Source: Gillisia sp. Hel1_33_143 (GTDB lineage: Bacteria > Bacteroidota > Bacteroidia > Flavobacteriales > Flavobacteriaceae). From it: a DNA stretch of 64,000 nt. The stretch spans positions 558,001 through 622,000 of the forward strand of contig NZ_LT629737.1 in NCBI RefSeq assembly GCF_900104765.1. The letters run 5' to 3'. The position numbers were made by a program, and so were the translations under genes. Shown one piece after another: positions 17,580 through 26,077 of this stretch. Under the pieces are notes generated by a model, which was not told the origin of the DNA, ran no database searches, and saw only the letters and a list, made by a program, of their open reading frames with translations. Numbering within the stretch: the first letter of the stretch is position 1; each line of letters opens with the position of its first letter.

Positions 17580-18134
17580 ATGTTTAAGTATCAAATTATG
17601 CCTAAAAAAGCTGTATTTCTTATTGCATTAATTATTGTAAGCGGTTTACAAACCATGAATTCGCAGACTACAGAAAACTCAATATCAGACAACAACAGTC
17701 TGTTTTGGAGTCAGGTTAGGTTTGGAGGAAGTTTAGGTTTAAGTGTTGGTAGCGACTATATTTCAGTAGAAATAGCGCCTTCTGCTTTATATGATTTTAA
17801 CAAAACTTTTTCTGCTGGAGTTGGTATAAATGCTGCCTATGGAAAAGTGGATAATTTTAAAGCTACTAGTGTGGGTGGAAGTTTAATTGGAATTGTAAGA
17901 CCCATATCTTCCATACAGATTTCTACAGAATTACAAGAATCCTATATCAATAGAAAGATTGAATATATAGATGCTAATGATGTAACTACTAAAGATTGGG
18001 TTCCCGCACTATTTTTAGGGCTGGGGTATACTACAGGACCCTTTACAGCAGGATTAAAATATGATGTTTTATATGATGATGACAAAAGCATTAATAATAG
18101 TGCCTTGTTACCTTTTGTAAGCATCTACTTTTAA
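17580..18134 (+). CDS. Small outer-membrane beta-barrel-like protein
   Basis: A protein of 184 residues (178 if translation starts at the ATG at 17598, which gives a more standard signal peptide MPKKAVFLIALIIVSGLQTMNSQ). After the signal come alternating glycine- and aromatic-rich strands (for example GLSVGSDYISVEIAPSALYDF and FLGLGYTTGPFTAGLKYDV), ending with LLPFVSIYF, as in small barrels of the outer membrane. It is convergent with the polyprenyl synthetase gene; the two stop codons share the four bases TTAA. Function is unknown. Confidence 0.7.
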   Translation: MFKYQIMPKKAVFLIALIIVSGLQTMNSQTTENSISDNNSLFWSQVRFGGSLGLSVGSDYISVEIAPSALYDFNKTFSAGVGINAAYGKVDNFKATSVGGSLIGIVRPISSIQISTELQESYINRKIEYIDANDVTTKDWVPALFLGLGYTTGPFTAGLKYDVLYDDDKSINNSALLPFVSIYF

Positions 18135-19105
18135 ACCTGCCTATCCATTAAAGATTCTCCGAATTTTCTGAGCAATAATTTCTTATCTGCCGGCACCTGA
18201 ATTTTATCAAGAACATCAAAAGCTTCTTTTGTATATTTTTTGATCTCTTCTCGAGCCAGATTAGAAGCTCCACTTTGCTCAAAAATTCCTTTTACCGCTT
18301 CAATTTTACCAGACGCATCCATAGGCGAGATAGAATATAAATGTTCTAGTTGTTTAGCTTCTGCTTCACTTGCTTTTTGAAGTGCCGTTAGATATAAAAA
18401 GGTCTTTTTATTTTCAATGATATCTCCACCAAGTTGTTTCCCAAAAGATTCAGGATCTCCAAAGGCATCTAAATAATCATCCTGTAATTGAAAAGCAATT
18501 CCTAGCAATCTACCAAATTCATACATTGCGCGTTTACATTCTTCAGGTGCTTCAGCTACAATAGCTCCCATTTGTAACGATGCTCCAACTAAAACCGCAG
18601 TTTTAAATTCTATCATTTTAAGATAGTCTGAGATCTTTACATCTTCCCTACTCTCAAAATCTATATCGTACTGCTGCCCTTCACAAACCTCTATGGCCGT
18701 TTTTGTAAATAACTGTGCAAGTTCCTTAAAAATAACGCCATCATAATTTTCAAATAATTGGTATGCATTAATAAGCATAGCATCTCCAGAAAGAATTCCC
18801 GTATTAAGATCCCATTTTTCATGAACGGTTTCCTTACCTCTTCTTAAAGGTGCAGCATCCATAATATCATCATGAACCAAAGAAAAATTATGAAACACTT
18901 CAATAGCCAATGCAGCATCTAGTGCATTTTTGTAAGAAGAATCAAAGATCTCTGCTGTCATCAATACCAATACCGGTCTTAATCGCTTTCCACCCAAATT
19001 TAAAATGTAGGTAATTGGCTCGTACAAATTCACGGGTTCTCTTGTAACTACTTTCTCTTCAAGATACTCTACAAAAGCTTCGCGATATTCAGATATTGAT
19101 AGCAT
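18131..19105 (-). CDS. Polyprenyl (all-trans) diphosphate synthase
   Basis: Condenses isopentenyl diphosphate units onto an allylic diphosphate to make the isoprenoid chain of menaquinone or a related lipid. The 324-residue protein has the first aspartate-rich motif LVHDDIMDAAPLRRG (about residue 76) and the second, QLQDDYLDAFGD (about 207), both of which bind magnesium. GGKRLRPVLVLM near residue 53 is the usual substrate-binding block. Chain length is set by residues before the first motif and cannot be assigned with certainty; octaprenyl or similar is likely for this phylum. It lies divergent from the TetR efflux operon. Confidence 0.93.
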   Translation of the reverse strand: MLSISEYREAFVEYLEEKVVTREPVNLYEPITYILNLGGKRLRPVLVLMTAEIFDSSYKNALDAALAIEVFHNFSLVHDDIMDAAPLRRGKETVHEKWDLNTGILSGDAMLINAYQLFENYDGVIFKELAQLFTKTAIEVCEGQQYDIDFESREDVKISDYLKMIEFKTAVLVGASLQMGAIVAEAPEECKRAMYEFGRLLGIAFQLQDDYLDAFGDPESFGKQLGGDIIENKKTFLYLTALQKASEAEAKQLEHLYSISPMDASGKIEAVKGIFEQSGASNLAREEIKKYTKEAFDVLDKIQVPADKKLLLRKFGESLMDRQV

Positions 19106-19180
19106 TTTTAATTTTTTGGCTAAAATACCATAAATGATATTATTTCAAATTTCAGTATCGAATTAAATTACAAAATTTTC

Positions 19181-19208
19181 GGAAACTTTTAAGGTTTTTA
19201 AAGTTTCC
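19181..19208. promoter_or_regulatory. Inverted repeat, probable TetR operator
   Basis: Perfect 9-bp inverted repeat (GGAAACTTT at 19181-19189, AAAGTTTCC at 19200-19208) around a ten-base spacer. It ends six bases before the -7 element of the regulator's own promoter and so covers the -33 region. Its position and dyad form fit a TetR dimer site that blocks transcription of the regulator and pump genes. Confidence 0.7.
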
Positions 19209-19213
19209 TGATG

Positions 19214-19221
19214 TACTTTTG
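19214..19221 (+). promoter_or_regulatory. -7 promoter element of the TetR-efflux operon (TACTTTTG)
   Basis: Exact TANNTTTG match, 20 bases before the TTG start codon of the regulator and directly downstream of the inverted repeat. Confidence 0.7.
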
Positions 19222-19240
19222 CGCTTCAAATTAAATAAAA

Positions 19241-19846
19241 TTGAAAGATCACATTATTCAAACCGCTGCAGATCTGTTCTTAAACCTTGGCTTTAAGAGC
19301 GTTACTATGGATGATATTGCGAATAAACTGGGAATTTCTAAAAAGACCATCTACTCTCATTTCTCTACGAAAACCAAATTAGTAGAAGCAAGCACTTTTT
19401 ATATTATCTCCACTATTTCTTGTGGTATTGAAAGTATAAACAAACAAAAGATGAATCCTATTGTAGAACTCTTTGAGATCAAAAAGTTCGCAATGAATAA
19501 TTTAAAGGATGAAAAATCTTCCCCTCAATATCAACTTAAAAAATATTATCCTGAGGTGTTTGCGAGTGTTCAAAAAACCCATTTACAAATAATGGAAGGT
19601 TCTGTAACCACAAATCTAGAGCGCGGCATAAAAGACGGGTTGTATAGAGCTAATTTACCTATAGACTTTATTAGTAAGATCTATTTTGTAGGAATGATGG
19701 GACTTAAAGATGATTACCATTTTCCGGTAGATAAATATAGCAGCTTTGAGCTTTTAGAAAGTTTTTTAGAATATCATCTGCGCGCTATAGTTACAGACAA
19801 AGGCCTAGAAACCCTCAATCAATTTATTAAAACTGAAGTTGTTTAA
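19241..19846 (+). CDS. TetR/AcrR-family transcriptional regulator
   Basis: The 201-residue protein has a TetR helix-turn-helix at the N-terminus (TMDDIANKLGISKKTIYSHF, about residues 22-41) and a helical ligand-binding domain. It probably represses the downstream efflux genes until an inducer binds. The start is TTG: a stop codon lies three codons upstream in frame, and the HTH needs the residues that follow. The first gene of the pump, tolC-like, begins two bases after its stop, so the regulator and pump are one operon. The dyad at 19181-19208 is the likely target. The ligand is unknown. Confidence 0.9.
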   Translation: MKDHIIQTAADLFLNLGFKSVTMDDIANKLGISKKTIYSHFSTKTKLVEASTFYIISTISCGIESINKQKMNPIVELFEIKKFAMNNLKDEKSSPQYQLKKYYPEVFASVQKTHLQIMEGSVTTNLERGIKDGLYRANLPIDFISKIYFVGMMGLKDDYHFPVDKYSSFELLESFLEYHLRAIVTDKGLETLNQFIKTEVV

Positions 19847-19848
19847 AT

Positions 19849-21216
19849 ATGAAAAATATTAGTTCATTGCTTTTAGCAGTTCTATTTTGCGCCAATCTCT
19901 GGGCTCAAGAATCTGAGACCTCAAGAGTATATACCTTCTCTTTAGAGGAAGCTATTGCCTTTGGGATAGACAATAATTATGCTGCCAGGATCTCTTCTAA
20001 AGATATAGACAAAGCCCTAAAACAAAAATGGGAGATCATTGCACAAGGGCTGCCGCAAATTACAGGGAATTTAGATTACCAAAACTTCTTGAAGCAACCT
20101 GTAACATTAATTCCTGCAGAGATAACCGGTGGAGAACCAGGTACGTTTACTCCAGTAAGATTTGGGACTCAGCAAAACCTCAACGGAACAGCTACTTGGA
20201 ATCAACTTATTTTTGATGGTTCTTATATTGTTGGAGTTCAGTCTGCAAAAACCCTGCTTCAAATTTCTAAGAATGCGAAGACCAAAACAGACCAGCAGGT
20301 AAAATCTAGTGTTATTAATGCCTACGGAAACGTTTTACTTGCAGAAGAAAGCGTAAAAATACTTCAATATAATATAGAGACCTTAGAGAAGAACTATTCT
20401 GATACTAAAAAGATCTTTGAAAATGGGTTAACCGAAGAAGAAAATGTAGAACAATTAGAGATCACTCTAATTGGGCTTAAGAATAACCTGAACAGGAATA
20501 AGCGCAACAGAGATATCTCTTATGAAATGCTTAATCTAACTTTAGGTTTACCCGTGCAAACCCTATTAAAACTTACCGAAGATCTTAACATTTTAGCATT
20601 AAGATATTTTGATTTGGAACTTCTTGCCAAAGATATTTCTGTAGAAGAAAACATAGACTATAGAATTGCAGAAAATCAGGCAGAGGCAGCTAGAATTTAT
20701 GTGAGATTAGAACAATCTAAAGCGTTACCAAGATTATCTGCATTTGTAAATTATGGATTTCAAGGAAACAGCGAAAGTTTTTCATTCTTACAAAACGACC
20801 AGAAATATTTTACGCAATCTATTCTTGGCGTTAACCTTAGTATCCCAATATTTAGCAGTGGAATGCGCGGAGCTAGAACTCAGCAAAAGAAGATCGAATA
20901 TGATCAGGCTCTTATTCAGCTAGATCAAACAAAAAATCAGGTAAGGCTCGAAATAGATTCTGCTAAGAATAACTACGAGTACAGCTTAGAAAATTACAAG
21001 ACTCAACAGCAAAACTTAAGGCTTGCTGAGAGAATTGAGAATAAGAACCAAATTAAGTTTTCTGAAGGATTGGCTACGAGTTTTGATCTTAGAGATGCTC
21101 AAACCCAGTTATTCTCTGCTCAACAAGAGCTTTTACAATCTATGCTTAATGTAATAACCAACAAGGTGGAGTTAGAAAACTTATTAGATACTTCAAGATA
21201 CACCGCTAAAAATTAA
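19849..21216 (+). CDS. TolC-family outer-membrane efflux protein
   Basis: The 455-residue outer-membrane channel of a tripartite exporter. A signal peptide (LLLAVLFCANLWAQE, cleaved near residue 20) is followed by two TolC repeats, each with long coiled-coil helices (about 150-215 and 335-430) and strand segments that would form the outer-membrane barrel (NLDYQNFLKQPVTLIPAEI and LPRLSAFVNYGFQG). Length is normal for the family. It is translationally close to the TetR gene upstream and followed 22 bases later by the adaptor gene. Confidence 0.92.
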   Translation: MKNISSLLLAVLFCANLWAQESETSRVYTFSLEEAIAFGIDNNYAARISSKDIDKALKQKWEIIAQGLPQITGNLDYQNFLKQPVTLIPAEITGGEPGTFTPVRFGTQQNLNGTATWNQLIFDGSYIVGVQSAKTLLQISKNAKTKTDQQVKSSVINAYGNVLLAEESVKILQYNIETLEKNYSDTKKIFENGLTEEENVEQLEITLIGLKNNLNRNKRNRDISYEMLNLTLGLPVQTLLKLTEDLNILALRYFDLELLAKDISVEENIDYRIAENQAEAARIYVRLEQSKALPRLSAFVNYGFQGNSESFSFLQNDQKYFTQSILGVNLSIPIFSSGMRGARTQQKKIEYDQALIQLDQTKNQVRLEIDSAKNNYEYSLENYKTQQQNLRLAERIENKNQIKFSEGLATSFDLRDAQTQLFSAQQELLQSMLNVITNKVELENLLDTSRYTAKN

Positions 21217-21238
21217 ATTTATTTCAATAAATAAGGAC

Positions 21239-22405
21239 ATGAAAAAGTTACTATCAATACTTACACTTTCAACGCTTCTCATTTCTTGTGGAGGAGATAA
21301 CAATAAATCTGTAGAAGAGATTGCAGCATCAAATGATGTTAAAACAATTCAGCAGAAAAGAGATGAATTAACTACCACACAGCAGGAAATACACGATCAG
21401 CTAAAAGTTCTGGATGCAAAATTAGATGAGCTTAATCCTGAAAAGAATGTGCCTTTAATTACCGCTATTTTAGCCAAAAAAGAAGTTTTTAATCACTATC
21501 TGGAACTTCAGGGTAGTGTAGAAACAAAGCAGAACCTAGTAATTAATGCTGAAATTGGCGGGATCCTTAATAAGGTTTATGTTAAGGAAGGTGATAAAGT
21601 TACAAAAGGCCAGCTTTTGGCGAGAATAGATGATGGCGGAATGAGCCAGCAATTGGCACAGCTACAAACTCAGGCAGATCTTGCTAAGACCACTTTTGAA
21701 CGTCAGAAAAGATTATGGGACCAAAAGATTGGAAGTGAGATTCAATTTTTACAGGCTAAATCTAATTACGAAGGACAAGTAAGTGCTGTAAACCAAATGA
21801 AGAGTCAGGTTGCAAGATCTACGATTATCGCTCCTTTTTCAGGAATTATAGATGATGTTATTACGGAGGCAGGAAGCGTGGTTTCTCCAGGACAAACTCC
21901 AATTCTAAGAATTGTGAACTTATCTGATATGTATATCCAAACCGATGTACCCGAAAATTATATTTCTGATGTTACCAAAGGGAAAGAAGTTAAAGTAACA
22001 TTTCCGGTACTTGGGAAATCTATAGATACTAAGATAAGACAAACAGGAAACTTTATAAATCCTGACAACAGAACTTTCAAGGTAGAAATTGAAGTTCCAA
22101 ATAAGGAGAAAGAGATAAAACCTAACTTAACTGCAAGGTTAAAAATTAACGATTATACCAGTGAAGAAGCATTATTGATCCCGCAAAGTATTATTTCAGA
22201 AAATGCAGAAGGAGAACAGTACATCTATATTTTAGAGAATGTTGAAGGTGAAAAAGCCGTTGCTAAACAACAGATCATTAAAACCGGAAAAACTCAAGGA
22301 GATGTTATTGAGGTTCTAGAAGGAGTAAAAGATGGAGACCAGATCATTAAAGAAGGTGCTAGAAGTGTTAAAGACGGGCAAACCGTGAAAATTATTACAG
22401 ATTAA
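21239..22405 (+). CDS. RND efflux periplasmic adaptor (membrane fusion lipoprotein)
   Basis: The 388-residue adaptor links the inner-membrane pump to the TolC channel. The start MKKLLSILTLSTLLISCGG is a lipoprotein signal with a lipobox cysteine at 17, so it is anchored to a membrane by lipid. A predicted coiled coil at about 30-65 is followed by the biotinyl/lipoyl-like half motifs (INAEIGGILNKVYVKEGDKV and RSTIIAPFSGIIDDVI) around a helical hairpin. Beta-barrel and membrane-proximal domains complete it. Its stop lies 11 bases before the permease start. Confidence 0.93.
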   Translation: MKKLLSILTLSTLLISCGGDNNKSVEEIAASNDVKTIQQKRDELTTTQQEIHDQLKVLDAKLDELNPEKNVPLITAILAKKEVFNHYLELQGSVETKQNLVINAEIGGILNKVYVKEGDKVTKGQLLARIDDGGMSQQLAQLQTQADLAKTTFERQKRLWDQKIGSEIQFLQAKSNYEGQVSAVNQMKSQVARSTIIAPFSGIIDDVITEAGSVVSPGQTPILRIVNLSDMYIQTDVPENYISDVTKGKEVKVTFPVLGKSIDTKIRQTGNFINPDNRTFKVEIEVPNKEKEIKPNLTARLKINDYTSEEALLIPQSIISENAEGEQYIYILENVEGEKAVAKQQIIKTGKTQGDVIEVLEGVKDGDQIIKEGARSVKDGQTVKIITD

Positions 22406-22416
22406 GGTTACATTAT

Positions 22417-25400
22417 ATGGAAAAGAAGAAAAAAGTTATAGATCAGGAGTTTAAATTATCCTCTTGGGCTATACAAAACAAGACCACTATTTATGTAATG
22501 ATGATCCTTATCTTATTCTTGGGAGCATCTGCATATTTTAGTATGCCTAGAGAAAGCTTCCCGGAAATTAGAGAAACTAAGATCTATGTAAGCTCATTAT
22601 TTCCTGGGAATACCGCAGAAGATATTGAAAAACTAATTACTAATCCTTTAGAAGATAAATTAAAGACGGTAAGTAATGTAAAGGAGATCACTTCTACTTC
22701 ACAAGAAGATTACTCTATGATAGTAGTGGAGTTTGATGAAGGTATTTCTGTTGAACTTGCCAAACAAAAGGTGAAGGATGAAATAGATTCAGAAACCTCT
22801 GGAGAAGATTGGCCTACTTTTAACGGCGCCAAAGTAGAACCAAATGTCTTTGAATTAAGTATCTCAGAAGAGGTTCCTATTTTAAATATTAATATCTCTG
22901 GAGATTATCCTGTTGCTAAGCTTAAAGAGTTTGGAGAGTATCTTCAGGATGATATTGAAGATCTAACCGAGATCAAAAAAGTGGATATTCGTGGGGCACA
23001 GGAAAAGGAAATTGAAGTTGCGGTAGATATTTATAAGATGATGGCATCTTCTGTAAATTTCCAGGATATTACCAGTGCAATTAACGGTGGAAATATGACC
23101 ATGTCTGCAGGTAATTTTATTGCTAGTGGACAGCGTAGAACTATTAGAATTTTAGGAGAAATAGATTCCCCTTCAGACTTAGAAAACTTTGTAGTAAAAT
23201 CTGATGGTGGAAATAATGTATACCTTAAAGATATAGCAGATATTAGTTTTAAGGAAAAAGACAGAACTACTTATGCCAGAGAATTTGGGGAGCGTGTAGT
23301 AATGTTGGATGTTAAGAAGCGTTCTGGAAAGAACATGGTGGAAGCTGCAGAAAAGGTTGAGAAGATCGTAAAAGAAGCTAAGGAAAATGTTTTTCCATCT
23401 AATTTAAAGATCACTATCACTAACGATCAATCTTCAAAAACCATAGGACAGGTAGATGACTTGGTGAATAACATCATATTTGGAATTATTCTGGTGGTAA
23501 CGGTGCTGATGTTCTTCCTCGGATTTAAAAATGCACTTTTTGTTGGATTTGCTATTCCTATGTCTATGTTCATGTCTCTTATGATCTTGAACTATTTAGG
23601 ATATACCATGAATACCATGATCTTGTTTGGACTCATCATGGGTCTTGGAATGTTGGTAGACAATGGGATTGTGGTTGTTGAGAATGTATATAGATTGATG
23701 GATGAAGAAGGTATGAATCGTGTAGATGCTGCCAAGAAAGGTATTAGTGAAATTGCATTTCCTATTATTATCTCTACAGCAACTACTGTAGCAGCATTTG
23801 TTCCTTTGGGATTATGGCCTGGTTTAATGGGGCAATTTATGATCTACTTCCCAATAACATTATCTGTAGTGCTTGGGTCTTCTTTATTTGTAGCTATCTT
23901 CTTTAATTCTGTATTAGTCTCTCAGTTCATGACCACAGAAGATAGAAATCTACCTTTAAAAACCATCATTAAAACATCTTCTATAATAGCAGCAATAGGA
24001 TTGTTGATCTTTATTTTTGGTGGCGACTATCGCGCTTTAGGTTCTGTGATGATCTTTACCGCCATCATGCTTTGGGTTTATAGATTGGTGTTGAGAAAAA
24101 TGGCAAATCGTTTTCAAAATACATCTTTAGTTAAGCTAGAGAATTGGTATGAAAGACAGTTAACAAAGTCATTTTTAAAGAAGCGTCCCTATTGGTTAAT
24201 TGGAAGTACGTTTGCTCTATTGATCCTTGCCTTTGTAGCTTTTGGCGCCTCTTTAAATTCTAAAAGAACTAAAGTAGAATTCTTCCCGGAGAACAAACCA
24301 AATCAGATCATTGTTTATATAGAATATCCTCAGGGAACAGATATAGAGAAGACCAATAGCATCACCAAAGAGATAGAAAAAAGGGTTTATACCGTAATTA
24401 ATGACGCTCAATATATGGAGGGTGCTAGAAATTTTATGGTAGAAAGTGCTGTATCTCAAGTGGGAGAAGGTGCAGGAAATCCACAAACCGATGGGGGATC
24501 TGCAGCAGAGATGCCTCATAAAGGGAAGATCACAGCTTCTATGCGGGAGTTTAAATTTAGACAAGGAGAAGATTCAGAAATTCTGAGACAAAAAGTTCAG
24601 GAAGCTTTAGATGGTATTTATCCGGGAGTCTTGATTTCTGTAGAGAAAGATCAAAATGGACCTCCAACCGGAGCTCCTATTAATATAGAACTAGAAGGTG
24701 AAGATTATAATGAACTTATCAATACTGCAGAGAGTATGAGAGAGTTCATTAATAATAAGAACATTGCAGCTATAGATGAGCTAAAAATAGATGTCAACAA
24801 AGATAAACCAGCCATGCAGGTTATTGTAGACCGAGAAAAAGCAGGAGAGCTTGGTGTAAGCGCCGGACAGGTTGGGCAACAACTTAGAAATTCTATATTT
24901 GGTACTAAAGCTGGGATCTATAAGAATGATGGTGAAGATTATGACATCTATGTTAGATTTGATGAAGAGAGCAGATATAATTCTAGTGCACTTTTCAATC
25001 AAGATCTCATCTTTAGAAATAATAAAGGTCAGTTACGTCAAATTCCTGTATCTGCTGTTGCCTCTAAGAAGAATAGCTCTGGCTTTAGCGCCATAAAACA
25101 TAGGGATACCAGAAGAGTGGTAACTGTATATTCTGCATTATCTCCAGGATTTACAGATGCTGGTGCTGCGGTAGAGCAAATTCAAAATGAAATGAGAACG
25201 TATGAAGGTCTTTCTGATGATATTAAAGTAGATTATACAGGGCAGATAGAAGAGCAAAATAAGCAACAAGCTTTCCTAATGGGAGCTTTCTTTAGCGGCT
25301 TAGGATTAATATTCTTTATTCTGATCTTTCAATTTAATTCGATCTCTAAACCATTTATTATTATGATCGCCATATTCCTAAGTTTTATTGGGGTGTTTGG

Positions 25401-25929
25401 TGGAATTGTAATTAGCGGAGCTCCTTTTGTTATTATGATGACAATGATGGGTATTATCTCCCTTGCCGGAATTGTGGTAAATAACGGGGTAGTACTCTTA
25501 GATTATGCACAGCTGTTAATAGACAGGAAGAAAAATGAACTAGATCTGGAAGAACATGAATATCTTAATAAAGAACAATTATTAGATAGCATCATTCTAG
25601 CCGGGAAAGCACGTTTAAGACCAGTACTTTTAACTGCTATTACCACTATATTAGGTTTAATTCCATTAGCAATAGGACTTAACATAAATTTCTTTACATT
25701 ATTTAGTGAGTTTGATGCCAATATCTATTTTGGAGGAGATAACGTTATATTTTGGGGACCACTAGCATGGACCGTGATCTACGGATTACTTATAGCTACT
25801 TTCTTAACATTAAATGTAGTTCCTATCTTATTCTATATTTCAATGAGAATAAAGATGTGGATAGCAACTAAGAAGAATGCAGATGCCATACCTAAAAATC
25901 AGGATGCTCCAATATCTGCGGATCTCTAA
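22417..25929 (+). CDS. RND-family inner-membrane efflux permease
   Basis: The proton-driven pump of the tripartite system, 1170 residues. It has the usual helix pattern: one helix near residue 30, a large periplasmic domain, helices 2-6 (about 350-500), a second half beginning near 595, and a final cluster (about 950-1145). The segment MGLGMLVDNGIVVVENVYR carries the aspartate of the RND proton relay. It is about 120 residues longer than typical AcrB-like pumps. Part of the excess is an extra pair of hydrophobic helices at about 520-550 between the two halves. Substrate is unknown. A strong terminator follows 21 bases after the stop. Confidence 0.94.
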   Translation: MEKKKKVIDQEFKLSSWAIQNKTTIYVMMILILFLGASAYFSMPRESFPEIRETKIYVSSLFPGNTAEDIEKLITNPLEDKLKTVSNVKEITSTSQEDYSMIVVEFDEGISVELAKQKVKDEIDSETSGEDWPTFNGAKVEPNVFELSISEEVPILNINISGDYPVAKLKEFGEYLQDDIEDLTEIKKVDIRGAQEKEIEVAVDIYKMMASSVNFQDITSAINGGNMTMSAGNFIASGQRRTIRILGEIDSPSDLENFVVKSDGGNNVYLKDIADISFKEKDRTTYAREFGERVVMLDVKKRSGKNMVEAAEKVEKIVKEAKENVFPSNLKITITNDQSSKTIGQVDDLVNNIIFGIILVVTVLMFFLGFKNALFVGFAIPMSMFMSLMILNYLGYTMNTMILFGLIMGLGMLVDNGIVVVENVYRLMDEEGMNRVDAAKKGISEIAFPIIISTATTVAAFVPLGLWPGLMGQFMIYFPITLSVVLGSSLFVAIFFNSVLVSQFMTTEDRNLPLKTIIKTSSIIAAIGLLIFIFGGDYRALGSVMIFTAIMLWVYRLVLRKMANRFQNTSLVKLENWYERQLTKSFLKKRPYWLIGSTFALLILAFVAFGASLNSKRTKVEFFPENKPNQIIVYIEYPQGTDIEKTNSITKEIEKRVYTVINDAQYMEGARNFMVESAVSQVGEGAGNPQTDGGSAAEMPHKGKITASMREFKFRQGEDSEILRQKVQEALDGIYPGVLISVEKDQNGPPTGAPINIELEGEDYNELINTAESMREFINNKNIAAIDELKIDVNKDKPAMQVIVDREKAGELGVSAGQVGQQLRNSIFGTKAGIYKNDGEDYDIYVRFDEESRYNSSALFNQDLIFRNNKGQLRQIPVSAVASKKNSSGFSAIKHRDTRRVVTVYSALSPGFTDAGAAVEQIQNEMRTYEGLSDDIKVDYTGQIEEQNKQQAFLMGAFFSGLGLIFFILIFQFNSISKPFIIMIAIFLSFIGVFGGIVISGAPFVIMMTMMGIISLAGIVVNNGVVLLDYAQLLIDRKKNELDLEEHEYLNKEQLLDSIILAGKARLRPVLLTAITTILGLIPLAIGLNINFFTLFSEFDANIYFGGDNVIFWGPLAWTVIYGLLIATFLTLNVVPILFYISMRIKMWIATKKNADAIPKNQDAPISADL

Positions 25930-25950
25930 GAATTTTTATTTTTGAATTTT

Positions 25951-26000
25951 CTATGCCGATTAAAGTATTGAGTAATACTTTAATCGGCATAGTTTTTTTT
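25951..26000 (+). terminator. Rho-independent terminator of the efflux operon
   Basis: Perfect 19-bp stem (arms 25951-25969 and 25974-25992, beginning CTATGCCGATTAAAG) with a four-base loop GAGT and eight T residues after it. One of the strongest hairpins in the window. Confidence 0.93.
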
Positions 26001-26077
26001 ATAAAAACTCTATCAAAAAAATTTAAATGATATCTTAGATACCTGTTACATAATAGAGTTTTTCTTACTAATACTGT

